Positions 14,668 through 27,957 are shown, numbered from the stretch's first letter. The stretch is 64,000 bases of DNA from Branchiostoma floridae (GCF_000003815.2 NC_049979.1:25576524-25640523); one strand, 5' to 3'. Notes: a model not told the origin generated them from the sequence alone. Numbers and translations are program-made.

Positions 14668-14752
14668 GTGGCTTGCCCGGTCCTCCTAGGAGTAGCAATG
14701 TGCAAGGCGCCCGTCAAGTAATTAATTTGTCGACGGGTTCGATTCCCAAGCC
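14668..14752 (+). other. tRNA-like relic (Pol III B-box)
   Basis: A good B-box GGTTCGATTCC lies at 14736-14746. A 7-bp pair, TGGCTTG near 14668 against CAAGCCA followed by ACCA, mimics an acceptor stem. The T-stem is only three pairs and no proper D or anticodon arm is seen, so this is not a functional tRNA. It is most likely a SINE head or tRNA pseudogene. Confidence 0.35.
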
Positions 14753-15004
14753 AACCATCACTGCCAATTACAAGCGAGATTTTCTTCGCACGCTGGCATA
14801 TCGCGTGCCGTAACTTCAGCGTCCCCTCCCGTAACACTACCCGGGACGGGGTGGCGGCTCGGAACGGAGCATTAAAAACAAATTACTGACGGAACTTGAA
14901 CTGGAGAACGTAAGGTGAGCTGACGGTAAACCAAGTCGGTTGGTTTGCTACAACGTACATGTAGCATGTTAGGTGGGACAAATACAAACATACAAACAAG
15001 CCAA

Positions 15005-15029
15005 CAAACAAACAAACAAACAAACAAAC
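15005..15029. repeat. (CAAA)n microsatellite
   Basis: Tandem tetranucleotide repeat. Confidence 0.9.
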
Positions 15030-16072
15030 TTACAAAACCAAACAAATATCGCCTTTCAGTAGTTTTATATCACACATGACATGACGGAATTTGTGAGGCG
15101 TTACGTGGTTACACCCCCATATTATAAAGCACGCACATACATGCCGTAATAAACTAGGATTAAGTCTTCACTCGTACTATCTCCTCTTATGACGGAAAAT
15201 GTAATAAAAACACGTAAACAACAATACAGTAGTAACATCTTATCATTTTGCTGCGTCATTTTGACAACATTGTGCTGTTATGTATTGGAGGGGACAGACA
15301 TACATTGATTGAATGAACACTGAAAACGTGCTTGCAAGTTCTAATTGTAATCACAATAGTCCACTGAATTCCTCTATTTTTTAATCTCAATATCAATTTT
15401 GGTCGAGATATTCAGAATTAAAAGCAAACCCATGTACAACCCACAGAAGGAAAAGACTTCCTTTCTTTGTTTCTATTCTAATGTTAGAAATGTCAGAGAA
15501 CGGGTTTATATATATATTCTAGATTTTTGCATCCTGAACCAATGTTTCTTTTTCAACAATATCATTTCCGAATGTTTGAAGAATTTTTTAAATTATAACT
15601 TAATATAACGGCTAAAAGCTGAACAGTGAACACCAATAGTGTCGTTGGACATCGATGGAAATATATGCGGTCAAACCCAGTATAACGTCATCAAAATAAC
15701 GGAAATTTTCCACAATGGGCATCTAAACTAAAGCCTGATGTTTTACATTTCAGGCGGGAACGGTAGAAGTATGTTTCAAATGTTTAAAACAGTGTTTATA
15801 TTTAGGTAGATGACTATTGCGTGTACAAGGGTTCAACCATAGCTGACCGCGCCGCCACGCCACGGGTAGCCATTTTTCACCACCCTCTCCTTTATCCAAA
15901 CTGACTGACCAGAAAATGCTGGACATTAAGTGGCCGGAGACTGCCCACTATGAGGTCTCAGTGTTCAACCAAATGGTCAGCGTGACTAATGTGCCGAATA
16001 ACGTGCTGGCTTTGTCTGCCAATTATCGGCCGTTTAGTCGTGTCCACTCCTGCGTGTAGGGTCTATTTGTCA

Positions 16073-16088
16073 ACACTAGAGGGCAGTG
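16073..16088 (+). promoter_or_regulatory. CTCF-like motif
   Basis: ACACTAGAGGGCAGTG closely matches the CTCF core consensus. Confidence 0.4.
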
Positions 16089-19000
16089 CTGAGAAAAAAT
16101 GGCGGGAAATCGGATGGTTAAACAGACCGTTTTATCCTATAACGTGACTGATTGTGTCAGAATTTTCTTTTTTTCTTCAAGTTTCCTTTTTATCTTGAAA
16201 AATACACATTCATCACATTAGTTGAAGCCATAAACTTGAAAAAAAGGCCCATTTAAAAGCATTCACTGTTTGTTTACATACACGTACGTATGCATACACG
16301 AAAAAGTATGCCGTCTTTCTGTGTCATACAGATATGTGGTAACGTGACTGCTTAACAAAATCCGTTACAAATTGCATGTATGAATTAGGATTTTACACAT
16401 GAGATATTAAGCTAGAGTGGAAATAGTGATTTTTGTGTCAACCATCGCTGGACTTTAGAGCTGAACCTGAAATGTTACTCTTATACATTTGGTTGCCAGA
16501 GAAAGACTATTAAAGTCAGCCAAAGGCCACATGGATTACGTGTGACCTGCGAATCCACTTCTCCTTCAAGTTCACGTCAATTCCAAGTTAAATGCCACGG
16601 TCTTCATTCCATTTGTTCGTGTATAAAACAAAGGTGTTTGAAAGAGTGACCCATGAAATGTGCAGAGAATAAATCACCTGTACTGGCGACCCTGTTTTGT
16701 GCTGGTGCTGTCATACACTATAATGCTCAAAAACTCACCAGATGAAATTTTAACAGATCTAAAATAAAACAAAAACGTTTTTGAAGAGTGACGCGAGAGA
16801 AAACATGTAATTCTTTCATGGACAAATTCCGTCCGACGTTGTCATAGATTTCTAGGGACGATTCACATTTGGATGACGTTTTCACTTCGTTGTTAGAAAA
16901 ACAAGTTTCACCGCGACAAAAGTTGCGCGACGGTTCGGTTTTTCGGTTGCAGCGATGCTTTAATGTTACAACCGTCAACCAACTGATAAACAACAACTTT
17001 TCCCGTCACTAGACAGAATGTTTTTCGTACAAATTGATAAACGCATCACTTCGATTTGCTGTAAACCTATGACAATGCCAGGTCCTCAGCCGTGCGCTCT
17101 AGTTGGTGGGCACAGCGCGACAGTTTTCGCATCGTTTGTGTGACAAACCCCGGGCTGTCACGTCCTGCATTTTACGGGTTAATATGTCACGGGACCCTTG
17201 CCACTGCCCCCGGGGACATGTCACCTCTGAGCGGCTGAACTCCGGTCTAAAGTTGACAAACAAGTCCGCGGCGGACGTGACCAGAAAGTAACGACGGGAT
17301 GTCTGGTTTTCTCGGCGACAGGGGGCGACCATAAAGTTCATTTTGAACTTGAACTATGCAAATTTGGTTTTTGCTTTAATCGAAAACAACAAATTCATGC
17401 CCATGGAATTGCAAGTGGACAAAGACAAATACATGAAGTGATTGAAAATAGGTAAATAATCTAATTTCTAACATAAAAGAATAAGTGATTGAATATATAG
17501 AATATATAGAATAGGGTTCTAAACCTACGTTTACAATAGTGGGGTTTGACGCCTTTGAAAACAGTTGAGAATGTCCCGTATTTTCTATGATAGAATGATT
17601 CGATGATTGTAATGACACAAAACCAAAGAGCAGGTATTTGCTGATAAATGCAGATTTGTTTTTCTAAAATGCTGTTGGAAGTTACTTCAATGGCTTGGCA
17701 TATCAGAGTGTCGTCTTTTTACGAATTTTAGTGTCAATTTTCAGCTTTTTCAAGTTCCTAATGGTTTTATCATGATATTGCAGGAAGCCAAAACATATGC
17801 AAGAACTCTTTTTTGTTGCATTTGACCCCCTATCATGAGAAATGAAATATGTAACGTACCTTATTACGTGTAACGAACATTATCATGTATTTTTAATATC
17901 TAAACTGGTACGTTAACCAATTTACATGCAACTTCAATTCTCTCAGAAGTGGCCATGAGGTCAAAATTGTGTCAAAATCATCGGACCTTCCAAGACAGAC
18001 GGAATCAAATAGCATTTTTGAAATATTCCCTAGTGCTGCTAAATATCAGTTTGTACATTTTGTAAATGTACATTTTGTGCGTATTTGATTCCACTTTGAA
18101 ACGGCATCACAAAATATAAGGAAGAACTTCTAAAGAGAAATTTCTTCCTGCTTCCATAAAGTAAAACGGACTATTTTGAATAGTTGGTAAATACCGTTCA
18201 AGACTACACCTAAATTTCGGGTATTTTAACCTATTACAGGGCAAAGGATCCGGAGGAGACAACATCACTTGGTAATCGTAAATAAAGACAATAAAAAGTT
18301 TCCTCCAAGATGTAAAGAAGAAAAGGTGATGAAACAATCTAAAGAAATGGAGGGTAGGACACTCACAAGAGGAGTTGAAATAAGGGAAAATGTACTATTT
18401 GAAAATAGTTGAAAGTGAGTGAGAAGGACAAAGTACAAAACTATAAACATGCTGAGCAGCTTTCCCATTAATTCTCCACATTTCAATACAGAAGAAATGC
18501 TTCATGTTTCTGTTGGCTTGGCGAGTTAAGAAAAAGCTGTTGTTGATTCAGATTTGTATCTGGTGATACCACTTAAATAAAGCATGTCCTTCCGAATGCA
18601 TGCAGTCTTCGACCCAAAGTGAATGAGCGGTCGTAAAATTTGACAGATAAAATTAAGTGAATTATCTCTGCATTTCCGGAACGTCCGGATAACCTTGACT
18701 TTGACTACCGTGTAGTTCAGTCTAACATGATTTACATATTGGGTTAACGTACAGGGGACCGTGTGCATGACGATGGTAAAGCAAATATGCGCATTTTGAT
18801 ATGTACTAGAATGTGATGCCCAAACCTATCTTTGGAATATTGATCTGTAATATTTTAATTTCTATGGGACGATTTCCGTTTGTTCATGGATTGATAAAAT
18901 GACGATGAAGAAAAGATAGTGATGATAATGAATATGCCAGTCGAACTTGACAGTCAGAAAAGAAGGAATATCACGCGAAATGCGGCGTTGGCAGCGTTCA

Positions 19001-20939
19001 AAATTGAATTCAACATATGAACACCATGTGTACAAAAGCACAAGAAAATATCATACAAAGCGTAAAAAGATTCGTTTTTATCGATAAAATTCGTTGAGCT
19101 CTCTGTCAAATCATTCGGCCTCAGCATCGCCGCTACCCTGCACTGGCTAACCTGCGATACCACAGCGTTAGTCCCTTAGTAAAGGGACACGCCTCCTAGC
19201 GGTGCAGTCCCAGGCCATGCCTGGGCTCAGAGATAAAGTAAAAACCGATCCATATCTCGACCAAACGACTCAACTTAAAAAAATCCTGCGTGTCCAGCAG
19301 CTTGTAGTGTCGTAAAACAAGTGACAGTGGCCATGGAATGGGGCAGGGCACGGGGATTGTTAAAAATTGATAAAAAAAAGCGGCGTACCACGGCGTACAT
19401 TTACGTTGGCTTTGTTCAGATATATTGGTTTGAAAAAAAATATCAAAAAACGACATCCAAGCACCAACCAGACCTCTGTCTACTTTACAGTGTGAAGAAA
19501 TATTGTCACCGGTGACACGGAAACAGTTCTGTCTCAAAGTCTCAATATAGACAGGTGTAGTAGTCTACAGTATGGCACTGGTTACCGCGTAGTGGGAGGG
19601 GGGCAACACAAATGTGTAAACAATATTATCACGATTCACGGTGTCTCTGGTCACGTTTTCAAATAGGCCAGAAATGTGACTCTACTGGTTTCTGAGTGGT
19701 ATGTTATAGAAGTCACCCGAGTGCACAAATATTTACCCCCTTCTTCCCCCCCAATTCTCAGGTCTCCATTTTGGATCAGACGACTAACCGTCACCCACAG
19801 ACGCTATAAAATTGCCACTTAGGGCCAGTCCTGGTTTGGACATGCGGAAATTATGGACACGTTAAGGCAGTTGGCAAGATGTCAAGTTTGCTGCTGGCAA
19901 ATGGTCACTTATTCAACTCACCTGTTCTGTCACGCCATGGTCTTCATTTGGCAAAGAAAGATTCAAATTAAGTATTTTCTCTCTAAACGAAAATGTGTTG
20001 TTACTGAATATCCCATTAGGCAAATAGAGCTACTGGTTGTAACGTTACGTATATGAGGGTTGATCGTGTAATGAAAGAAATGACTGTGTTACGTTGGGGT
20101 AAGGTGGGGAGGGGGGGCAGAATTTTCAAGCATAAAGTCTTGTACCACAACTCTCGTAAAAGCGTTTAACATTCCATATCTGCTCACCTAAAGGTCCATA
20201 AAGTTGTGGGAATAGCAAAGATTCCAAATTTATATATTGTACCATTGTCAAGCCTCATCTGAATTGGTAGAAGAATGCAGAAATATAAATGTAAACATTC
20301 TATCGTTAAGAAATTACATGAAACCATAAAAATTGAAATAAAAGGAAATATATCCATATTAGTATGCGAATTATCTGTGCCGTATCTAAGTGTAGGTTTT
20401 TAAAACCACAGATTTCTGCTTTTTATGATGGAAGCTTTATTGACCCACCAAAAAGAACAGTGACATTCATTCGGTCTACTACATACTACAAAATAGAAAT
20501 ACAAAACAAAAGAAAGCTTAAAATTCTACTTCCTAAACATGAGTATATATGTAATATACCAACCAGGTGGGGGTAGTTTGGGGTTTCAATATATCTTTTC
20601 TGATAACAAAGCAATGCTTTATGTGTTTGTGCCAATTTTTGTATTGAGAGAGTTTTTACAGCCAGAAATGTATTCACATCTGCTTGCAGCATCCAGTCTT
20701 TTGACATCTGTTGATATATGTTTGACGTTGTGACATTTGAAAAAGAAGGTGTACAGACTATCTACGCTCGGGGATATCATTGTAAGATTGGATTTTACAA
20801 GTCCTGGCAACTACATGTACACCTGTATTTAAAAAAGAATGTGATAAAATATAAAATTGACTCTAAACATCCGTTCTTACAACTCTATGTTCAACCAGAA
20901 GGCAAAAGATTAGAATGTCCTTATATATGACCAGAGGTT

Positions 20940-21290
20940 TTGTCCATTCTGCCCAAATGTTGTTGTTATTGTTCACAATATAATGATAAGCGCACAGAGC
21001 TGTTCACATTACTTTCCGCTTGCTCTAAAGAATTTGCTACTCTCTGTTCGATGGATAAATTCAACTACATTCTGGGAGGCGAGAACTCGTGTACACGTAG
21101 GCAAATATATTCACGAATGTTTATACCGTAGAACCAAAAGTGTAAATGACATGCTAGACTCAATATGTTGACTTATTCATACCTATAGATATCAATATAT
21201 GTTGTTTAGTTGTACTGTAACAGTTGTAGTAGTTGTTATACATGAAGACCTTACGGAAGTCGCTGTACTTTTGTCGTGTCAATAAATAAT
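20940..21290 (+). mobile_element. LINE fragment (C-terminus of ORF2 and 3' UTR), frameshifted
   Basis: Conceptual translation in two frames gives YNDKRTELFTLL-type sequence, then VGKYIHECLYRR. This parallels the layout of the minus-strand fragment at 53.57-53.83 kb (Y-S-D-I-R-N-S-L-Y, then IGKYIKEGLDIRN). It is followed by a 3' tail (TTACGGAAGTCGCTGTACTT..GTCAATAAA, 21235-21290) that recurs at 45668-45728. A decayed CR1/L2-type non-LTR retrotransposon. Confidence 0.6.
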
Positions 21291-21660
21291 TCCACATAAA
21301 TTCATTGTTAAACATTATTTTGCGAGCACCGTCAGCACACATCATGAGGTTTGGAATACAAGTCGCAAATAAAATGTAATAGACTGTAAACGACTCAATG
21401 TGTACAGCACGTTTTGTATATTATAGTTGAAGGTTGTACTGACATAGTCATGATTGCCTGAAGTGGACGTCGACTCTGCTGTACTGGTAGGCCGCATGGA
21501 GTTGACTTGGGACAAGTATATATTGATAGCCGCGGAAAAGAGCGAGAATGACATTTTGTCAAGAAGGCACTTCAGCAGATCAAATTGTGCAGATGAAGTT
21601 TGTAATCGCACCATTATGCTATAGAAAAGACCAATAAATGAAAGAAAAATAGATAGAAAT

Positions 21661-21790
21661 GTGAAAGAAAGAGAGAAAGAAGAACGAAAGACAGAAAGAA
21701 AGAAAAAAGGAAGGAAGAAAGAACGAAGGAAAGACAGAAAGAAAGAAAAAAGGAAGGAAGAAAGAACGAAGGAAAGAACGAAAAAAAACA
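21661..21790. repeat. Purine-rich (GAAA/GGAA) tract with a 43-bp tandem duplication
   Basis: A nearly pure purine strand. Two exact adjacent 43-bp copies occupy 21690-21732 and 21733-21775. Lys/Arg/Glu-rich open frames here are low-complexity artefacts. Confidence 0.9.
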
Positions 21791-22218
21791 CAAAAAAATC
21801 TGGAGTTTTGGTGTCTGAAAACAGTATTACATATAAAAGGTAGAGTTGTATTTTAGTGTTGTTTTTTTTCAACACAGTGGCTGTGCTGTCCTATAGAAAG
21901 TGAATTATTAAGTCTAGCTAATGTTTTGTTTTCAAACAAGAAGAATTCTGGTAAGCAGGTAACTGAAAGAAATGTATTCTGAAGATGTATTCTGCATAGT
22001 TATCGGTCTTGGATACAAGAAAAGCGTAGTTTCATTTCGAGTTCCAAGCAGTTTCCTCTCAGACTGTATTTTTTGTTGTTGACTGGATGTGAAGAGAATA
22101 ATTGAAAATATCATGTCTAAATGTTGTTTAAAAAAAATCTAAATTGAGGTCAAGGTTGATGAAGCAACAGAGTGACTTCTGGTCCCTAGCAGTTTCCTTT
22201 TTTTCTACAACAGATGAC

Positions 22219-23132
22219 TAATCTCCAAGCAGATCTTACGGTAACATAAGATATTATCAAAAGCTGGCAGAGGAGTGAAGCCGGCAGAGGGGTGTGTTTT
22301 GCTACAAGGCAAATGAACACCTTTTGGCTGACTACACTCCTTGGCCAGTTTGGTACTATCTTATGCCATTGTAGGATCTTTTTTTTTATTTTTATTTTTT
22401 ATTGAGACATATAAGACATAGAAGACAGACATAGTGGTGACGCACTCAAGTTGGGAACTTATATTCACGCCACCACTATACATATATACAAAGACATAGA
22501 CATAACTGAACTAAGAGAAATACAAAATTAAGGAAGATATAAATAATGCTAACATCAAGTAAAAATTAAATGATGTGTAACAAAAGTTGGTATGAGCGCA
22601 TTCCGGATCCCCTACCCCAGTAACAAAAGATCAGATTTGCAGAGAACTAAAAAGTATAAATCAGGATATAAAACGTTTAGATATTCTAATAACGTTTTGG
22701 GTTAAAATAAGAATTTTGGAATTTAAGGAATGTGAGAAAGAAGGACTTCCATTAAGTAATAAAGAAATATGCATATTTTCGGAATGTGTAAATGACTGTC
22801 CTAAAAGCCGAGAAAGTTTGCCGAGGAGAAGTAACCTTTGTTGGTGTAATTTGGGCAGTGAAGTAGGTAATGGGCGACTGTTTCGGACCGGCACCCGCAG
22901 CTACATGCTGGGCTGTTACGTAGCCCTCGAGAAAAGAGACTTGAGTTCAAGCTGCAGGTGCCGATCCGAAGACGAGTCAGCAAAAGACAGGGATAGCGGG
23001 GGCCATGATTACATTTAGCCGGGCGGAATCGTTTGAAGATAAAGGTTTTAAACTGACAAAAGTTTAAGGAGCGGGTTAAGGGGTCGAGGTTGTTCCAGTG
23101 TGAGATACAGTGTAGGATCTGCTTGGAGATTA
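22219..23132. mobile_element. MITE with long TIRs, split by a LINE insertion
   Basis: The left terminus ATCTCCAAGCAGATC (from 22221) opposes GATCTGCTTGGAGAT (to 23130), with TA on both outer sides, as expected for a Tc1/mariner-type TA duplication. With the inserted LINE removed, similarity between the ends continues inward (CATAAGATA, then GGAGTG.AG) for over 50 bp, so the original MITE was about 170 bp. Confidence 0.75.
22380..23110 (-). mobile_element. 5'-truncated LINE fragment nested in the MITE
   Basis: Minus-strand translation gives RLRIGTCSLNSSLFSRGL, then CSCGCRSETVAHYLLHCPNY, the C-terminal CCHC-type knuckle of a LINE reverse-transcriptase protein. After a frameshift near 22840 it continues LLLNGSPSFSHSLNSKILI..RF, also typical of LINE C-termini. 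The 3' end is an A-rich tail, seen as a T-rich run from 22380. The fragment is flanked by the 10-bp direct repeat TGTAGGATCT (22370-22379 and 23111-23120), its target-site duplication. Confidence 0.82.
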
Positions 23133-23168
23133 ACAGATAACGCTTATGTACGCTTTATGATACATAAG

Positions 23169-23191
23169 TACCTTAGCCGAGAATATTTTAG
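23169..23191 (+). repeat. Dispersed motif TACCTTAGCCGAGAATATTTTAG, copy 1
   Basis: The 23-bp string is identical to 26157-26179 in the same orientation, and weaker similarity (CATTT) follows. Family unknown. Confidence 0.6.
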
Positions 23192-23722
23192 CACATTTCT
23201 AGAGTGTTTTGAATCCATTTCCAACAGGTGGTCGGAACACCGTTGGGATGATTGACATGTCGTTTCCCACGTCCGCGGACGTGCGCAAGGTGCTGACACT
23301 GCGCATGTGTGCAGCTTTTGTTCTTTTCCCCCTCGCATCGCCCAGAAGAGGGTCTAGGACACAGATTTGATTGTCAGCAATGAAACACTTCAAACAACTC
23401 GAGCTGGATTCACCACAGCGTGTGGATGGAGGACCTTGTTTGTGACTCCAACACAGCATGCGCGTCCTGTTTTCACCAGCCCCAAAATAACAAAAAAAGT
23501 TACGTATTGAATGGCACTACTGGGCATCATTCAATGACTTCACATAGCGTTTATCTTTCTTGTCATAACCAGTTGGAGATAAACTCTTCAGTGAGCTGAG
23601 CTGTCCCGAGAAAAAAAAAGTCTCCTCTAAAGAGCTCACATTCGTCGTAGGGAGTCGTACAATTTTCATACCGTGTAATTTCAAGCAGGCTGTCAGGCCG
23701 GAAGAGGCAAAGCCTTTCAGCG

Positions 23723-23848
23723 NNNNNNNNNNNNNNNNNNNNNNNNNNNNNNNNNNNNNNNNNNNNNNNNNNNNNNNNNNNNNNNNNNNNNNNNNNNNNN
23801 NNNNNNNNNNNNNNNNNNNNNNNNNNNNNNNNNNNNNNNNNNNNNNNN
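23723..23848. other. Assembly gap (126 N)
   Basis: A run of N directly abutting a TG microsatellite, so the gap probably reflects collapse of the repeat. Confidence 0.99.
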
Positions 23849-23885
23849 TGTGTTTGTGTGTGTGTATGTGTGTATGTGTGTGTGC

Positions 23886-23927
<42 letters not shown>

Positions 23928-23939
23928 TGTGTGTGTGTA

Positions 23940-23982
<43 letters not shown>

Positions 23983-23993
23983 GTGTGTGTGTG
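23849..23993. repeat. (TG)n microsatellite
   Basis: TG repeats with TATG interruptions; the true length is unknown because of the adjacent gap. Confidence 0.97.
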
Positions 23994-26156
23994 AGGGGGT
24001 GACTTTGTTGGTGCACGGTTCTTTACACCGAAACTCAAGGAATAGACAAGTAGTAAAAACATATACAATTTTATGTCTCGTATTTCAAATATCATTTCAG
24101 TTTAGAAAACATTTTGGCTGATGACACCATCCAACTAGCATGGATTATTAATGTTGATGATTAGATTACGTCAGATGTCATCAAGGTAAGAAAAAACAAC
24201 TTTACAGTAACAAGAAAGCCAGGAAACTGACAGGTTACATTTGCCAAACCCAAATCAGCGTCATTTTGTCAATATATGATACCTACAAAAAAGCAATCTT
24301 AAAAAAAGGTGAGCATGAGTCATTATTTTCAGATAAGTTTTTGGCAAATTTTGTGGTTCAACCTTGAGTCGTTCTGAAATTATGTGTGATTTTATGAGTA
24401 TTCTGTCTGAATAGGGTAAAAAATTTTCCCGAGTCCCGACTATCTATAAAATGTTAACGATTGAGAAGATGAGCAAAAAAACGGTTGTTTCAAGAAAGTA
24501 AAAGCGAGGTACAGCTTCCACAAAGACCTACCAAATATGAAGGGTGAGTAGATAAAACAGACCGTTTCACCATAATCTATTTTGTCAAAGAATAATATCT
24601 CATCGTTTTGGATGTCCACGTCTCCTGCGTTCACGAATATATCCAGCCGTGTGAGCGTCCGAATTAGTTTTTATCACTCCCAAACACCCAAGTTTTATCT
24701 TGTCTTTCCGTCCCGGGGGTGATGGGACAGGGTCAGATGTGACGCCGTGGACAGCTGTTCTGAGTTGGATAAGGACTTCTATGCCGTGAGAAAGATAATG
24801 GTGGTGCGTCACGCGTGCATCAGCAAACCATCATGATTAACTTGTTTGTCTTTAATACATCTCTCCTATCCTTGGCCCTTCTTACACTTACATACTTCAC
24901 CCCTCAGTCCTTCTCTACTCTCTCCACTCTGTTCTCTTCAGCCCACTCTTTCCTTCCCTTCTACAAGGAGACTTAGATAAAGTAGAAAAAGAAAGAAATA
25001 TAGGAAGGTGATTTTCAAAACCGTACCATTGCGTGAAGCAAACCTATCAAGATGTTCTCATTTTGGTGACACGATGATGGTCAAAAGAGAAGAGACAAGG
25101 ACACTGAAGAGGAAAGCTCTTGGTGCCATTCATTTGAGAATTATCTAACCAGCTTTACATTCACCAAAATTCCAACGGCATATTTGAAATTAGCGGCTCG
25201 CGTATATGCGTCACCTCTTTAAACCCTCATTTTAAAAAGAATGTTATTTTTTTCGGAAAAAAATATTGGTTTGATTGTCGTGGCGTTCTTTTTATTGGAC
25301 GTGGGTTTCAATTTGTGAATTTGTGTCATGTTTAGAAGCCATGTGTGTATACCAGTGTCATGTCTGTCCACGTGCCAGGGATTTTCAAAAGGCAATAGAA
25401 TTAACCTCCGGTCTACTTATAGCAGACAATGTTCTTAGCCTTCAGACGGAAGCTCAGGATGGGTCCTTGAATTGCTAATGTCCTTCAAGGTCAACTCAAT
25501 AAAGTTCTCTCCGAGCCGTCCGAGTGTGCGTGGCTACAGAAAATTGTTTCCCGGTTTCATCTTGCTTTGCTATGAGTGGGACGAAACTAATACTAGGCAG
25601 CAGTATGGCCTCCTTGTCGTTTCGTGGGCAAACGGAAGTGACGCAAAACATTTAACCAATCAACTGTTCATGATAATGAGAAAGTGAGTGGCTACTGTGA
25701 CGTCATTTCCTCCACTCGTTACGTTGTTACAGCGTTTTCGAGAATGACGTTTCTTGAGACAACATGATGACCATAACTTAGGCTTTGATGGTTCCTGGAC
25801 TAATTCACAAATATGTGAGAAGTTCAGAAAACTAATAGATATATTACCAACAGGATTTGCAGCTCCTATTAAAGTTTACTTTAATAGTGAATCTTTGTAC
25901 TATTCTATTTTGCCAAAAGAAACGAAACAGCTAAGCCTAAAGCTTGTCTTAATGTTGCTGGTAATTTTTGATGTACAAAATAATGGTACACGTGTATGTA
26001 ACTATCGATGTCAGAGAGATTTTGAAATAAGATTTTAATCACGCTTTATTCAGGGTAACAAACTGTCAATAAATTCTACCATATCAGTGTGACTTGCGAG
26101 TAATGATTTCCCCCTAAGAAACAGGGGAATGACCCTTAAGCTGTAAGACACGCCGG
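23994..26156. other. Intergenic DNA, no gene recognised
   Basis: No domain or clear repeat. An open frame of 94 codons at 25754-26038 has no recognisable features. Confidence 0.4.
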
Positions 26157-26179
26157 TACCTTAGCCGAGAATATTTTAG
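26157..26179 (+). repeat. Dispersed motif TACCTTAGCCGAGAATATTTTAG, copy 2
   Basis: Exact 23-bp match to 23169-23191. Confidence 0.6.
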
Positions 26180-26891
26180 TCCATTTTTAAATTGGAATGC
26201 TAACTATGATTCCAAATGTCTGCATACTTTCCCTACTTCTTGTCCAGCCCTAGGCCCTCACAGCCAACTGTACCTTTGACACACTAAAAGCAGCGCTCCA
26301 TGCGGCTGGTCCAAAAGTGCAGGTAATTTATCTTTTCTGTCAGGTCGCTTTCGACCAACTGCAAAGGACGGAGGAGGGGGGTGTTGTTGATTAAAACATA
26401 GAAAGAATTATAACTAGTCTGAGAAGAAAACATTTATTTGCTGTATATCCAATGAAATAACCTACATAACACCCTCTCCTTGAATGGATGAACTCAATGT
26501 TCGGGTTTTCGCAAGGCTTCCAGGAATTCTATGTGCGAATGTTTAGTTATGGATGAACATAACGTACAGGCAATGTCACAGACATTGATTATACGCCATA
26601 CCATACCACGGGGCATCTGCTATATGATTAAGAATTCCATGTTGTACCGTGCAGGTACAATGATGTCATTTTCCCGGACAGGCCCGGCTAGTTAGGCGAC
26701 AACGATGTCGTATTAGTTGTTTTTTTCTTTAAAATTTGCAAAGCTAGATGAGAACGTTCGTTCGATTCCTTTCTAAAGCGCTTTAGGAAACAGAATTGCA
26801 ACGAAACACTGACACGAGTCCTCAAACTTTGTCTTTAAATCACTGAGTTTTAGTAGATTATATCTCGATTATGAGGTGTGGTGGAAAAGCA

Positions 26892-26907
26892 ACAGCAGAG
26901 GGCGCTG
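26892..26907 (+). promoter_or_regulatory. CTCF-like motif
   Basis: ACAGCAGAGGGCGCTG is a near-consensus match to the CTCF core (CCASNAGRKGGCRS). A motif match only. Confidence 0.4.
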
Positions 26908-27248
26908 CGCACTGTGAAACTCGGGCCCTTTTAAGGGACGGAACATCAATGATTAAGGCAAGAGCCGATGTACGCGAAAATTCTCCATGTCGTGTTATTG
27001 TTCCATTATTTGTATTTTGCAATAGGAAACGACCAATCACGTCGTATATCAGTAAATATTTCTGTCATCTGCACCAACAGCTGACCCAAACATTGGGCTT
27101 ATGTGACATAAACCTGCCCTTCTTCCCCTATCGTCCCTACTATTTCCTTTCAGGTTGAGGCATTTGAGGCGTGCGGAGTAAAGCAACGGCGCGCCCTGGC
27201 GATCTCGTTTGGAATGGCAGTAAATCTAACTCGAAGACCGTAGCTGGT

Positions 27249-27269
27249 TGTGTGTGTGTGTGTGTGTGT
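27249..27269. repeat. (TG)n microsatellite
   Basis: A short pure TG run. Confidence 0.9.
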
Positions 27270-27311
27270 CGTAAAACAGTGTTTGAATTTTATGATGAAA
27301 CCAAATGCCAG

Positions 27312-27340
27312 AGGTGGGTACCGGTACAGAAAATTCAGGT
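27312..27340 (+). mobile_element. Terminal fragment of the hAT-like element found at 39.68 kb
   Basis: AGGTGGGTACCGGTACAG followed by AAAATTCAGGT matches the left end of the element at 39679-40114 almost exactly; nothing else of the element is present here. Confidence 0.6.
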
Positions 27341-27957
27341 ACCATTGCAAAGGATGATAAAAAAAGCTTTCCGATATCAAACATAACTGAGAGAGGTTCA
27401 ACTGAAGTTTACAAGGCTGATGTGTGCGTGCGTGCCGTGTGTGCGGATGTTAACAGACGATATATGTGACGCATGTTCAAAACTTGAGCTTTGACATGAA
27501 ATACGTCTTATGAGTACAAAGTACAAGTAGAACAGCGAGTAACACGAATCAACGATATAGACGTCTTCATGTATTACTTTGCACGCTGGCACTATGCTCA
27601 GGGGACACGTGATGTCTTTTGCCCCCAGAGCTACCCATAGTGCTCTGCATCTACCAGCATGCAATTGGAAAACACGAAAGGTTCAGGATCAGTCATCTAT
27701 TCACAGTCCGTCTGTACCACTATGTTCAGTACATGAAAAGGGAACTGCAAACTTTGGCCATTGGTTGCACTATGTTGTGAGGAGCATATCTATGCTTGAA
27801 GTGTTCCGAAACTGCAGGTCTTATTCTTCTATCAGATTTAAAAAAAAAAAAAAAACAGTTGTCATCTTTAGAACTGCCGTCCTCAACACCAATAAATTTT
27901 TGTAGCCTTTGAACTGTCATGCATTGGGATTATTAGGATAGTTGTGGCACAGTCCAT

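Larger units (their letters stand above)
14753..20939. other. Intergenic DNA, no gene recognised
   Basis: Contains a (CAAA)n run at 15005-15029 and GC-richer patches at 15840-16110 and 17090-17330 that look non-repetitive and may be regulatory. The first includes a strong CTCF-like match at 16073. No coding region is recognisable. Confidence 0.4.

Noticed and set aside
14668-14752. Functional tRNA gene
   Set aside because: B-box and acceptor-like pairing are present, but T-stem, D-arm and anticodon arm do not fold.
21342-21875. 177-codon minus-strand frame
   Set aside because: Mostly the complement of the purine tract (Phe/Leu/Ser-rich low complexity); no start context or homology.
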